A stretch of 64,000 bases of DNA from positions 485,693 through 549,692 of the forward strand of contig SAXG01000001.1 of the NCBI GenBank assembly GCA_012932865.1. The letters are read 5' to 3'. The DNA comes from Amylostereum areolatum. Lineage: Eukaryota; Basidiomycota; Agaricomycetes; Russulales; Stereaceae. This document shows positions 33,382 to 45,731 of this stretch, in pieces. Made by a program: the position numbers and the translations under genes. The notes under the pieces were generated by a model. The model had not been told where the DNA came from, did not search any database, and saw only the letters and a program-made list of their open reading frames with translations. Positions within the stretch are counted from its first letter, which is position 1. Every line of letters begins with the position of its first letter.

Positions 33382-35290
33382 ATGGACTCAGGGTTGAGGT
33401 GCGTCCACGTTTGTTTCTTGTGCACTCGATACATGGTGACCTTACCGTTTTCGAGTGTTTAGCCCACATCAATACTGGCAAAATGCTGCTCGTCCGAGGT
33501 TACAGGGTGTCGTAGACGTGCAACCCCTCAGTAACGCTGACGCCGTTGCCGGAGCGCGGACAACCATTGACAACGAGCTGGAAGCCATTCGTATTCTTCT
33601 TTCCACAGTCATGGTGCATCGAAACTCCCTTGCCTTAACATCATCCCTTCCTGTCGAACTCTTGGCTCGCGTCTTTGAATTCCACGCCATAGCCCAGCCG
33701 CCCGGCCTATCCCACTTCAATACGGTCCCGTCAAATGCCCTTGGATGGATAACGGTGTCACATGTCTGTCGATTTTGGAGACAGGTCGCCCTCAACCATC
33801 CTGGACTATGGGAGCGCATCGCATTTGATCTGGGTCCTTCATGGACCCTGCGCATGCTCGATCGTGCACAGGCATACCCGATCATCTTTAAGAGGACAGT
33901 TGACTTCAGAACTTCCTCCTCAACGGGCCAATCCCTTATTACCCACCACATGTACCATATCAAAGAATTAAACTTTCACGCTCCTCCACACATCATGGAC
34001 CCTATTATACTTTCGCTCAAGTCCCCCGCACCCGCCCTACAAACTCTCAGCTTGGTTGCCACTTATCCTCTTGTTCGGAGGGTACGAGAAACCAGTCCTC
34101 CATCTCTTCCGTCGAGTTTTCTCTCAAGAAATGCACCCCAATTACGCCGCATCACACTTCACGGTTGCTTTTTCCCTTGGCAAGCTGTACCGACAAATGG
34201 ATGCCAAATAACGTCTCTGGATCTCACGTTCCCTGGGAGGGACGCCACGGGACTCGTGGAGCATGAAGCCGCGGCTTGTCCGACACCCGACACCCATACC
34301 CTCGATCGAGTTCTTGACAGCCTTGACAGGATGCCCCTCCTAGAATCCCTAGCCCTTCATGACTGCCTACCTGTACAGGTCGGGACAGTCGGGAACAGGC
34401 TTCCTATCGTTTCATTACCACGACTGGTCAAGCTAGGTCTCTCGGGCGCTGCCCAGAGCTGCCTGAACCTCCTACAATCCCTTCGCATACCCCCCCTTGC
34501 CAAAATTGCCCTCAATTGCTCGTCTCTAGACATAGCTGACGTGAACGATTTTTTTGCCGTTCTCACATGGGTGGCTGCATATTTATCGTCACCCTCGAGG
34601 ACTCCTCTTCATATCCTCGACTTCACCAGTGCCTCCATTCCGCCTGACGTCAAGGCGACGGCGTGGTCACAAAGGCCTGCGTCCGAATCCTATCCTGATT
34701 GTGCATTCGTACCACCCCCTGACCCAGATCTTGTGTTGCACTTCCAATCCCCAAGACACCCCTCAACGCTATCGTCTATTGCCGAGGCAATGTGCCGAGC
34801 AATTCCTCTCGCGAATCTCCAGCGCTTTTCTATCGGCTTCCTCGATTCGGAATGGACCGCAAATACCTGGGTAGAGATGTTCAGTGTGGCCACGGGCGTG
34901 ACGACGGTTGAAACGCACGGCAGCGCATCGATGGAGTTCTGCAAGGCGCTGGCACCGACAACGGGGTCGAGAGGAAGAGTAGGGAGACGAAAGCGTAGGA
35001 CGTATCGAAACGATGCAATATTGCCGCTCTTCCTGCCCAAGCTGGAGAGGCTATCGCTCATCGAGGTTGATTTCTGCGTCGACACGTCAGATGATCCAAA
35101 TGGCTCAAACTGTTTCTACAAGTGTCTCCCAGTGTGGTTACAAAGACGAAAAGATGCGGGCGCGGCATTGAAAGAGCTCGACATCCAATATTGCACGGTC
35201 GAACACATTTGGATCGGGGAACTTGAGAAAGTCGTTCCGAGGGTAACGTGGGATGGCCAGAGAGGGGATCTAGAGTCGGCGGATGACTAG
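33382..35290 (+). CDS. F-box protein, paralogue E, with early stop
   Basis: A 17-nt first exon (33382-33398, MDSGL) joins 33473-35290 in phase 2 across a 74-nt intron with donor GTGCGT; 611 residues. The F-box region reads LALTSSLPVELLARVFEFHA, WITVSHVCRFWRQVALNHPG and LWERI. It is the most divergent paralogue. The frame stops at TAG (35288-35290) right after the family's end-of-domain motif VTWDGQRGDLESADD. Beyond the stop the same frame continues for 19 codons (DNYDEDDRYSHSDDYDAYY) to a TGA at 35348-35350. That segment resembles the acidic Tyr-ending tail of paralogue D, so the TAG looks secondary, or is read through at some rate. Likely SCF receptor subunit. Confidence 0.83.
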
Positions 35291-35679
35291 GACAACTACG
35301 ATGAGGACGATCGATACTCACACTCGGATGACTACGATGCATACTATTGATGAGGAACAGGAGTACTTGTGAACCCATCGTCAATGACTCTGAGGCGTTC
35401 GGAAGTCTGGTCTTGTTTACAGGATGAGCGACCTTCATATATCCTCCGGCTCCCTTATATATTTCTCTCTGTCTTTATACCAAGTTATACATGCATTGCA
35501 ATTTGTACCATGAACATTGTACAAGACTAGCATAGACCCGTGCATTGCACTCATTCAAGTAGCAAGGCTGTGGTGATTGTATTCAAATAAGCAACAAATA
35601 AGCATAACTAAGTACTAAGCATGAAGTGTAGAAGATTCAACTCGCAGTCCGATAGTAGGGAAACTGTAGCCGGGATGCC
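35291..35679. other. 3' flank of F-box E
   Basis: Contains the 19-codon tail remnant (35291-35350) and AT-rich DNA up to the transposon. Nothing else recognised. Confidence 0.4.
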
Positions 35680-36715
35680 TACTGTACGCGGCCGACGTTA
35701 GGCAACGTCCCCTGTCCCCGGGGGTCGGTTGCGGTTGCCTAATTTGCGGGTTGTCTCCTGTCCCCGAGGCTGAGTTGCTTTCCGCTTACCCATGCTTAAT
35801 TTTCGCAAAAAAAAGGTCAAAAACCCTCAAGAATACGTCACCAGCGGCACCAAGTACGAAATCGACATGAGGTTCGCTCATATTGTATTTTGTTTTCTAC
35901 AAACCGCCGCAGCGCTGCCAGCCTCATGAGCTAATAGGACCCCTGAAATTCCCTATAGAGCATTCATCCCAGGGTGACCTGTTTTCGGTGGTGCGCTGGG
36001 ACAGAATTTGGGCCATTTTCGGTGATTTACATGATAGATTTTTTCAAGTCAGCCGTTTTCAGTGGTTCTTAGACTATACATATCTAAAAATAGTCTAATT
36101 TCCCACGCCTTCGGCGTCGAGGTTTCCAGAGCAGAACTCTCATTTTATGCACAAGCTTGCTATAACATGCCTAGTTTGCTTCCATAGACCCATGGGAAGC
36201 AAAATATGCAAAATACTTGTGATTGGAACTGACAGATCCTCGGCGTGTTCAGATGCTTACCATTTTCGGTGGTGAAGATGGGACTTCGGACGGGCGGGTT
36301 CCTTTTCAGTGGTTCTTAGCTCCAACATGTCGGCCCTACGGGGCCCATTTTCGGTGGAGAGTACCATACATAGGTTCCCATAAGGCCCAAATTTTCGGTG
36401 GTCCGAGATGAATCATTTATAGGGAATTTCAGGGGTCCTGAGCTAATCAGCACTCAGTGACAAATAAGGTGGTCAGTGTGCACAAAACCTTGTATTCATA
36501 TACAGATTCGTGTACAGTGTAATGGGCCAAAGCGTGAGGATGATCACTCGACGCTACATAGGACAGCTTTGGCCCTTTGGGAGAGCTCACTCACAAGAGG
36601 TTGCGTTGCCTAAAGTGGATGTCCCCCGTCCCCGAGGCCGGGTTGCCCTCCTCTACCCGCTCCCACGGTCATGTGACACCGGTTGCGAGTTGCCAAACTA
36701 CAGCCGCCTACAGTA
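35680..36715 (+). mobile_element. TA-flanked TIR element (outer, MITE-like)
   Basis: Imperfect terminal inverted repeats of 25 bp with about 20 matches start at 35682 (CTGTACGCGGCCGACGTTAG) and, on the minus strand, at 36713 (CTGTAGGCGGCTGTAGTTTG); both continue to GGCAAC. Each end is bordered by TA (35680-35681 and 36714-36715), consistent with the TA target duplication of Tc1/mariner-like elements. Without the inner insertion it is about 520 bp and has no coding capacity, so it would depend on a transposase made elsewhere. Subterminal GTCCCC-rich segments occur at both ends. The mismatches between its ends suggest it is older than the inner element. Confidence 0.75.
35936..36439 (+). mobile_element. 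nested MITE with 8-bp target duplication
   Basis: A 504-bp element with 22-bp perfect inverted ends (35936-35957 and 36418-36439, outermost bases AGGACCCCTGAAATTCCC) is flanked by the 8-bp direct repeat GAGCTAAT (35928-35935 and 36440-36447). An 8-bp duplication is typical of hAT elements (and of KDZ). No open frame of transposase size is present, so it is non-autonomous. Inside are seven copies of a TTTTCGGTGG-like motif in one orientation. The perfect ends and duplication suggest a recent insertion into the outer element. Confidence 0.9.
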
Positions 36716-38261
36716 GAGGGGTTTGTGACGGTCCCAAATGCTCTCGCTCGTGTCGGGCTCTCTTGGCAATCTGCCATTTCGATAGCAGAGTGGGTTGTTC
36801 TGTTCCTTGAGGGTTCAGAGCTGGAGTCCTTGGGGGCGTAGGAAGCAAGTCGCCGAGGGCCGAGTAGGCCTGCGAATATGCAATGTCGATGAGGACATAT
36901 CACCTGTGATATGGATAACAAAAGGATCAGTAAAGCCTTTACTATCACATTGATTGATACTGTATGCACGTACCATCTATGAAAGCTCCGTTCGAGGCTT
37001 GCTGGTTGGTTGGGTTCTTGCATTATCGTGTCACCTGTCGTTGATTCGGACGTGGACGACACAATACAATGCTGTTGCGGACCTTCAGGATCCTGAGGAT
37101 GTCGTTGTGCTCGCACTCAAGACCGGCGGTGGCCAATGGCGTCAGCCGAGGAAAGCTGTAGACAACAATATAGTAAGCAAGGACATTGATCAGTTTGTTA
37201 AGGTCAGTCATACCTGGACGGCCGTGTTCTCGTTCGCTTGCGAGGAGGTTGAATGGGCACTGTTTCTGGGGGCTGCATCTTGGACGGAATCAGTGGACCT
37301 GCGTTCCTGCTCGGTGCACCGTCCCAATGGCCAGCCAATGTCACCCCCAACTCGCATAGATTCTTCTGCACAAATAGTACATGTCAGTTCGTCTCGCAAG
37401 AGAGAAAGAAAATGCGCACATGATCCAGATGAACGCACCGAGATGCACTGGATGCAGATGACAGGGTGTGCTGTACTGTGTCGTGTCGGGTCGGGTCGTG
37501 TCGTACATCACTCGAGCTCGGGACCACCACGCCTCATCCGAGCACCGAGGAAATTTCCCGAAAAATCTCTAGATATATAAATAAATCCAATCAGGGGGGG
37601 TGGGAGCGACGCGGTCATCGTGACCGAAGCGACAAAACACGTCCATGTTGCTGCACAAACATTGCTTTGGAGGAAAATTGATTTGAATTTGTTTTCTGAT
37701 ATACAAAGTAAAAGGTATAAGTAGGGCTGTGCCATGGAGGCTACTTTGACGCTAACGGCGGTGCGTAGAGGTGCCATAGAGAGTGGGAAGGTATGACGGT
37801 GGCCAAGTACGTGGTGGAGGTCAAGACGAAGAGCGACGCGGCGACCCGGCCGACGCGCAAGCCTAGGATGACGCAAGCAGCCACGTGCATTTGTCAACGC
37901 GACTTGTCACGCGTCGCGTTACGATATGAGTGCGGTGGTGTGACTTGTGGTGACGAGGGTGTGACGAGGCTTGTAGCTGGTTAAAGTTTGGATGGTTGTG
38001 AAGAAAGAAGTACATACGAGGGCTAGGCGAAGAACATAGCCTCGACCCAACCTCGACCTCTCATCCTGGCTTGGGCGAAGTCGTAAACCACCGGATTGTC
38101 CTCTGGAGATTGCCTTGACCGACGGGCGCCGCGCTACATCACTTCCCAGGATCTCGTCACCTAAGCCCTCAAGGCCTCATTTCATCTCCCGTGCCGCCAT
38201 CTCCCGTTCACAATCCACTCCTTGACACAGCTACCGGTTTCCACATATCCTAGTCTCGCTC
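36716..38261. other. weakly coding interval before the DOCK gene
   Basis: Apart from the doubtful small gene at 37023-37278, no gene is recognised. A minus-strand 49-codon frame starting at 37890 (MHVAACVILGLRVGRVAAS...) contains a hydrophobic segment but has no supporting evidence. The last ~200 bp before 38262 are the DOCK promoter. Confidence 0.35.
37023..37278 (-). CDS. doubtful small basic protein
   Basis: A two-exon model (37278-37214 and 37155-37023) with good splice signals (GTATGA...CTACAG) gives 65 residues: MQPPETVPIQPPRKRTRTRP, then SFPRLTPLATAGLECEHND and ILRILKVRNSIVLC. The start looks protein-like and the join keeps frame, but no family is recognised and further exons may exist downstream toward 36900. 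It could equally be a chance frame. Confidence 0.25.
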
Positions 38262-41200
38262 ATGGCCCCTAGCCGACCTTCTACTCCAGGACGCGGTGGC
38301 GTTTGGGAACCTCTTCCGGTAATCGTGTATGGATATGCCGTGCACCCCCTGTCACCATCCCACCGCGACACTCGCATCTCCAACAGACCACGTCTATCCA
38401 CAGTCACCGAAGCGTCGACGGCAGAGTCGTTCATTCACCGCGATGTCGTTTCCCTGGAAGTCGGTGATGAGGTATACGCGTTTGAGAAGTACGTTCCGAA
38501 GGGGAAGGGGACGGAGGGTGAATGGTTCAGAGGGTGCGCCTATTACTTTGCCCCGGTTGGCCGTGGTCTCATTACTCCCCAGATATGTTGTCTGCACCAC
38601 GAGACGTCCACCTGTATCCTGGAACACCTCTTCAGATCCCTCATCATCCAAAGGTCCCAAGCTCGAGGAGCCGCAACAGGTTTTTATTGGCATATTCCCT
38701 GCGTCCCATGTCTACCGTCGAGATGAACTTCCGGACGCGGAAGGAAGACTGGCCGATGTTGCCGCCGCCTTCCACAACGGCACGCCTCTGCCAGCGATGG
38801 ACGGGTATAGGCAAGGGAATATGGACGTCCTCAAGGAAGAAGACGAAGACAATGCGATGGCATCACGCAAGTCTTTCAAGCTCGGACCTCCACCAGATCA
38901 GGCCAACTCGTCTAGGGCAGGCCTTCCCGTATACCCCGCCAGCATACGGTCCATGTCACCCACAGAGTCTCAAGTCATCAAGCCATTGCCTCCACGACCT
39001 TCGCTCAAGTCAGGAGATGATACAGAGTCCGGTGCCCTTCAACCCATTGTTGATGAGATTGCATCTGCCCTCCGCGAATGGCATATGCTCATGTTTCAGT
39101 ACCTCGCACGACGCGATTACAACCTATTCCAGACCGTCCGCGAACACATCGAGGCCCTTCACCTTGGACGTCGACAACTCCTTGCACAAACGCTCAGCAC
39201 CGAAGAAACGGTCAGCCTTCGACGTGACTGTGTTACACGTCTGGTCAGTGGCAACATCGTCCAGAACTTGGATGTAATCGTCAGACATCCAACTGGTGGG
39301 GGTCTTGTTAACGTCGATGTGGATGGCGATATTGATCCCCGCTGCTGGATGAGCGCTGTACGCATGTATGCCATGCAAGTGTCACTGGCGTACATGGATA
39401 CCCCCGGAGACCCGCTCACGCCACTGAAATCGCACCAAAGCTTCGATAACCTCTCTGTCGCCCCCCTCCCCACGCCTGCCAACTCTGCATTCCCAGAGTA
39501 CAACCGACCCCGAATTCAGTCACGTATCTTCAGCGGTTCAACGCCACGGGATGTCAAACCCGCATCTGCGAAGTTTTTCCATGTTTTCTTGGATATCCGC
39601 GCGTTCGTCGCGTCCCCATGTGCTCCCGGGGAGACTGCCGAACTCTACTTCTCTCTTTACAACAAGAACGAGGCTCGCTTCGTAACGGAGGACTTTTGTG
39701 CCATCCTCAATCACAACGGGGTTTTGGCGAGGGATCCCACCGCACGCATTCGCACGTTGTTCACAGATCTTGCTCAGTCAGATGTCCAGGATCCAATATA
39801 CCTGGTATGCCGTATCGTCAGGAACGGTGCGTTGAAGATCGGAACCAATATTGGCAGTGGCCTTCCGGATGGTGGTGGTCGCAGGGGTTCCTCGGGCTCT
39901 GTGCTAAAAGATGGGGGTTCTCCATCCTGGAGCGAATCCACTCTCAATCTCAGCAGTCCACGATCGGCGACGGGGACTGCCACGGATGCTGCTACCTTCA
40001 GAAGACCGTTCGGTTGCGCGGTTCTTGAACTTACCCAGCTCAGCGCCATTGCTGCGGATCAAAGCGATGCTTCGACGAGCAAGGAGTTCTCCATGCCCAT
40101 CTATGCACCGGTGAATGAGGCCATCTTTTCCATGCTTCATCAAGATATCATCGCGGGCAACAGTAGAGAATTCGACAAGTCTCCCAGGTGTGCTTCTGCA
40201 CTATCCTTATCTCACACTCGTACTTAATTCCATACTTTCCAGAGCAGAGATGTTGGCTGTCTCGGTCAAAATATTCCACGGCAATGCAGATACCATCATC
40301 AAGGAAAATTCGTCGCTCCTGCAAGGCATTCCTCTCACGCTACGTCTTGGGTTTCCCGATGTGGTTTTCCCCGGGGATGCACGCAATGAGTTGTATATCA
40401 AGCTCTGGAGCGGAGAATTTCCCTCTGCGCAAAACAGGGATCCGAGGCGCAGTGTCCTTCGAGGGTCAAGCTCATTTTCCACCAACAATATTCAGGTGAC
40501 AATTGAAGTCCGCGATCAGGATGGGAATTTGGTCGACAACGTCATCTCCCAAGGCAGTGGCGAACCCAACGTTCCTTTCTTTCACTCAGTCGTGTTCGCA
40601 AGGAACAGTCAGCCTACATTTGGCGAATTAATTAAGCTCGTCCTTCCGCCTCAAGAACTACCGCCATGGCACGTTTTCTTTACGTTCCGCTATCGGAGCT
40701 CAAGAGAAAAGCCTTTGAACCGCTCAGGAAGCGAAGTCATGGACAAACCCTTTGCGTTCTCCTTCTTGCCACTTTCTCCTGACAATCGTACTTTCCTTGA
40801 GGACGGGGGCCATACACTCGTGTTGTATAAAGCGGACCGATTGAGCCAACTAACTCCGGACATCTATCTTAATACTCAAGCGGTCCTCAAGTCGGGGCAA
40901 CGACCAGAACATGTTGTAGCGTCGACGGAGATGCTGCGACTCGCCCCTCCGATGCGCGACATCCTTCTTATCCGGTCATCTCTCTGTTCCACCCGCCACA
41001 CGCAAAATCCTGTCCTTCTTAGCCTGCTCCATTGGGAATCGCTCGGGGACAAAGATCTTCTTTCCGCCGTCCTGGTTAAATTTACATTCGTGGGTGAAGT
41101 GGAGATTGTCAAGTTCCTTGGCGACATCTTTAATTCGTTGTTTGGCATCCTCGTGTCTGCGACCAATTCTTCGGGAGAAATGGATCACCTCGTCTTCCAT

Positions 41201-44200
41201 GCACTCGTCATTGTCCTGGGAATCGTCGATGACAGGCGGTTTAGCAACTTCCAACCAGTCCTCGACATTTACATTGAGAAACACTTCAACTTCCCGCCGG
41301 CGAGCTCTCACATAATCCACTCCATGAACCGCCTTCTAGGAAATCCGACGGGAACTGAGACTGCTCCGAAGCTTCGTGCCGCACTGAAGGTCTGGCACTA
41401 CATCTTCAAGTTTATCAATCGGTCTCGGGAGCTCCAGAAGTTGAAGGAGGCCACAGTCGGGGGAGGCGTCACGGCCGATCATTTCGAAAACAATTTCAAG
41501 CGGGACCTTCGAGCCCACCTCTCGGAGGTCAACCGTATGATGTCGACCACTTCCCCACCCTCGATTATCGGCACGCAGACGATTGCTCTTCGGCAGTTTA
41601 CGTCGATTCTTCCTGAGTTGGCCAAAATCTTTCCAACTCGGGAATTGGTCACCGTAACGACTACGTTTGCCAGCGGGCTGACGTCCGTCAAAGGCCAGAT
41701 CGTAATGTGGAAGCTGATCATGTACCTTCAGATCGTGAAAGGCTTTCTGTTTGACAATGCCCAGTCACGTTCCCTCCTGGTTGAGCAAGTCGTTTCGTGG
41801 ATCAAGCCCCACTTTGGTCGCTATGACGAGTACGCTCGGACACAGCTAGGGGACAGCGATGACCGTAAAGACGCAACTAGGATATCGTGGCTGGAGAGTA
41901 TCAGGCTGTGCGTTTCTATTGTCGCAGTCATGTTGGATAAATTGCAACAAAGTCTTGTGGATCCTACCATTCTTGCCGATCGCAACCTCCTCCGCCAGGA
42001 GCAAGATAACATGGAATACCTTCTCTCACTGATCCCTAGGTAAGCTGTCATTATAAGGACCAACTTCAGATGTTGACATCTACTGTCAGGCTCCTGGATT
42101 CGTACCGTGAATTTCAGAACCCGGCGAATGCTCAAGCAATTGAACGCATACGCTCTCCCGCGACCATGATCGCTTCATTCCCTGTCATCTTCCCTGAATC
42201 ATACCCTTTCTCCCTAGTTGCCCAGCTCCCGAGCTATCCCAAGCCACCAGGGGGTGCACCGTATGGCGAGCCCCAGACTGTGTTCACCCCTGCGTTGGGT
42301 GAAACAGCAATGGTGTTCCTCGTCCTGATCTTGTCATCCCTCAAGAAGCATCTCGTCAATTTCTTCGACTCCATATTCGAGATCGAAGGCAGGGATAACT
42401 TCTCGACCCTTCTCCTTCAATTCTTTGGTGTGGCATCATCAATCCTGGACAACGATGCATGGCCGAAGAACTGGCTTAACGTCAATATCCTTGCTCACAA
42501 GGTCTTGGTGAAGACGATGGACTCGGTGGCAGTCATCCTTCAGCGCAGCTTCATCCCTGGGGAGAAGGCGTCGTGGCAGTTCAATAACGAACTCTGGAAA
42601 GCGGGCCTCCAGATGCTACTTAAGTTGCTATCGTCCGACCAGCTTGTCATCGAGGAATTCGACCCACAGGTCAGTTCCTCTTCGGCCTTCGTAGTATCTG
42701 AGCTCAGCTAATCACATCTTTTTACAGCGCCGGCGAGCTGTGTGGAGGCTGGCGGGTGACATACGCGGTGAAGGTGCGGCGATTCTCCTTCAATTGTGGG
42801 ACTCTCTCGGTTGGTCAGAAGAGGTATCGGCCAATGCAGGTGCGGTAACACGGTTTGGGGTGCGTTTTATCTGCATAATCCTGGCGCTCTCATAATGATA
42901 CACCTCTTTCAGGGTCACCAAATGTCGCTCAGTTCACTGGTCGGCCATGTTGTCAACCTCTGTGTCAGCCATCATGACCAGCTGCGAAATAACGCTGTTC
43001 AGATCCTGTACAGCATGATCGTCTCGCAGTATCACGCCAACCAACATTTCGACGAGATTGAGAACGAGCTGGTGAACAAGCTTGACTCTTTGTTCATGTC
43101 GGATAGCAAGGGCGACGACATCTCTCGAGCATTCTTCATCAGCCAATTACGACACTTGTTCTATTCTTCAACTGTGGAGGAACAGCTACGAGAACGGGTC
43201 GCCAACTTCCTGGACTCGGTGGATCTATTCCTCGAACTGCTACTAAACGTCAAGGCATTGCCAGACGGTGAAGAGTATGCTGATGACCGGGTCATCGCTA
43301 CGGTGAGAGCCACTCATCTATTCTCCATCTGCATTAGACTGATAAAGGAACAGCTCCGCCTCATGAACTTTATTCGACGTATTGGTCGTAATGAGATGTA
43401 TATCAAATATGTACATCAGCTTGTCAACGTTAGTCTAAACGCTTTTGGTTCGTTTATGACAACTGATCCCCGTCTAGATGCACCTGCAATCGCAAAACTA
43501 CGTCGAGGCTGCTCTGACACTAAAGCTGCATGCAGACCTGCATGCATGGGATCTCAACTCTTTCGTGGAGCCTATGGAAGACCTTGGCCTGCCCCAGCAG
43601 TCTCAGTTCCACAGGAAGGAGACATTACATCTCCTCATTCTAGACTACCTTGGTAAGGACTGGTTCAGTCTACAAATCTCGCATAGTTGACTGGACCTGT
43701 GGTCCATTTCAGGCAAAGGCAAAGCATGGGAAAGTGCTATTGAAATTTGCAAGGAGTTGGCCTTCCAGCACCAAGAGGTCACGTTCAACTAGTATGTGGC
43801 GTTTCCATGCCTTAGTGGTGTTGTGGTTCACCATGGAACTTCTTTTAGTGGCCGCCTTGCGGAGATCATGCGACACGAAGCTGCCCTTCTTGAGCACATC
43901 GTCACTGAGCAGCGATACTACCCTGATTATTTCCGTGTGGCTTTCTACGGGACCTTCCCTTCGGCGATCCGCAACAAACATTTTATAGTAAGCTCAAGTG
44001 ATCATTTGGCCGCGGCCCCTATTTGACTGTGCTCGTTACAGTACCGAGGCTACGAGTGGGAGAAGTTTGGCGCGTTCTGTGAGCGTATGCTGGGAAAGCA
44101 TCCGGGAGCACGTCTTCTCCGTCAGCTTGGCGATCCGCCCATAGACATCCGATTTGGAAGCGATCAGTACATTCAATGTAGCACTGTGACCCCCGAGCCC

Positions 44201-45430
44201 GACCAGTCTCTGCCGATTTTCACCAATCCCGATGTTCCTATCGCTGTCAAGTCCTACTACGAGCATAGGTAGGTTATTTTATCCGTTCGTTTAGCGGGTT
44301 TTCTGACAAATATCTTTTTCCAGTGCAATCAGTCTTTTCAGCTCCTCTCGACAAATAACCAAGATCGACGATAATGGCAATGAAGAGACTTGGGTGGAGA
44401 AAGTCTACTATACAACCGAAGAATCTTTCCCCACCGTCCTCCGGCGATCTGAAATCGTCACCGTGGAAGTCTTAGAGATCTCTCCGGTCGAAACCGCGCT
44501 CCAGGATGTTGAGCTGAAAAACAAGGAGTTGTCTGCCTTGAACGTCCGCTACTCCGCCCTAGCAAAGACAGCGCAGGTGATCTCTACCAACCCGCTGTCA
44601 ATGACTCTGAATGGGGTTGTGGACGCGCCATTGAACGGAGGGGTTTCAAGCTATCGACAAGTATTCTTGACGCGCGACTACCTAGAAACGCATCCGGACC
44701 GCGAAGAATCAGTGGAAAAACTGAGGGTTGCAATCGACCAGCAGGTATGCCCTTTTCGTCACTTCGCGGATCTTTCTTTGAACGGCTCCCTCGCTAGGTT
44801 CAAATCATCGACAGCTGCTTGCGTCTTCACGGGCAGCTTTGTCCTCCGGAAATGCTTGCGTTTCACGAAACGTTGGAGAAATTCTTCCGCAAGAATTTCT
44901 CGGAAGAAATCCGCAGGCTCACGTTCGAGGGGCCAGCAGACCAACACCCTGCTGTTTTGGGCACGCGATCTCGGAAGCCATCAACCGCGACCACGAACGC
45001 TCCGTACGCGCCGTCAACAATGAACGATGCCATATCCATTGCACCCTCATCTGCATCTACGAGTCGAGCGCCGTATATGATCCCACCACTACAGCTACGC
45101 ACCTCCATCGCTTCTCTGCCGTCGCCACCCGCCGGGATGCTCGACAGTACGGGGGCGTCGCAAACCTCGGGAAAGCAGACACCGTTACAGAAGCACTTAG
45201 CCCACCTCGCACGACACGGGATGAACGGCGTTGCTTCCACGCCGACGCCAGGTGAGAACGGAGCCAGCAGTGATCGTATGTCCGTTGAGAGCCCGTCGGA
45301 CTCGTTCGTGAACGTCACTGGCTCCAATGGACCTACGGCAAGCACGAGTGCCGCGTCAATCGTGGGCAGTATCGGTGGATCGCTCAGGGGACGATTTTCG
45401 CGGTTAGGCAGTCTCAGTTTCGGTCGATGA
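38262..45430 (+). CDS. DCK1: DOCK-family guanine nucleotide exchange factor
   Basis: Twelve exons (38262-38533, 38583-40187, 40243-42039, 42090-42669, 42728-42859, 42913-43428, 43478-43652, 43713-43791, 43849-43987, 44042-44268, 44324-44744, 44798-45430) total 6576 nt and 2191 residues with frame kept everywhere. The N-terminus is SH3-like (VSLEVGDEVYAFEKYVPKGK, then VFIGIFPASHVYRR). The DHR-1 lipid-binding region lies around residues 700-800 (VTIEVRDQDGNLVDNVISQG, FFTFRYRSSRE). The DHR-2 catalytic region fills the last third (YVEAALTLKLHADL, AFYGTFPSAIRNKHFIYRG, GYEWEKFGAFCERM, DYLETHPDREESVEKLR, QIIDSCLRLHG). A Ser/Thr-rich tail ends SRLGSLSFGR. Yeast Dck1 works with the ELMO-like Lmo1 as a GEF for Rho5/Rac in cell-wall integrity, polarity and mitophagy; the same role is inferred here. 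Length is within the family range. Confidence 0.95.
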
Positions 45431-45731
45431 CCTCTGGTGTTCATACTTTCTGTGTACGTATGCGATGTATTACCTCTTCGTGCTAATATCCTTACATGTA
45501 TCCACTTTTTACTCGGATATCCTATCTTCGTATCTCGCTGTTGCTTTAGATTATTCTCTCCGATCGTTTTCTGTGTCTTCTTTCGATGTTCGTGTTGATA
45601 CCTCTTGCCATCCTGCTGTGTCTGTAATGCGCTGACCTGGATACTTTCTCTCTGTCATCACCAGTGTGTATATTGCGGGCAGATCCATACAGGTACAGAA
45701 AGAGTCGCCGTATTACGTTGCGACACCATTG
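45431..45731. other. convergent spacer
   Basis: 301 bp of T-rich 3' flank between the DOCK gene and the minus-strand MYND gene. Confidence 0.4.

Noticed and set aside
35382..35678. Further transposon sequence left of the outer element
   Set aside because: No inverted ends or duplications could be paired with it.
37254..37420. Plus-strand segment reading FLLGAPSQWPANVTPNSHRF
   Set aside because: It looks like a glycosylated secreted protein, but has no start, no signal peptide and no consistent exon chain, and it lies opposite another weak model.
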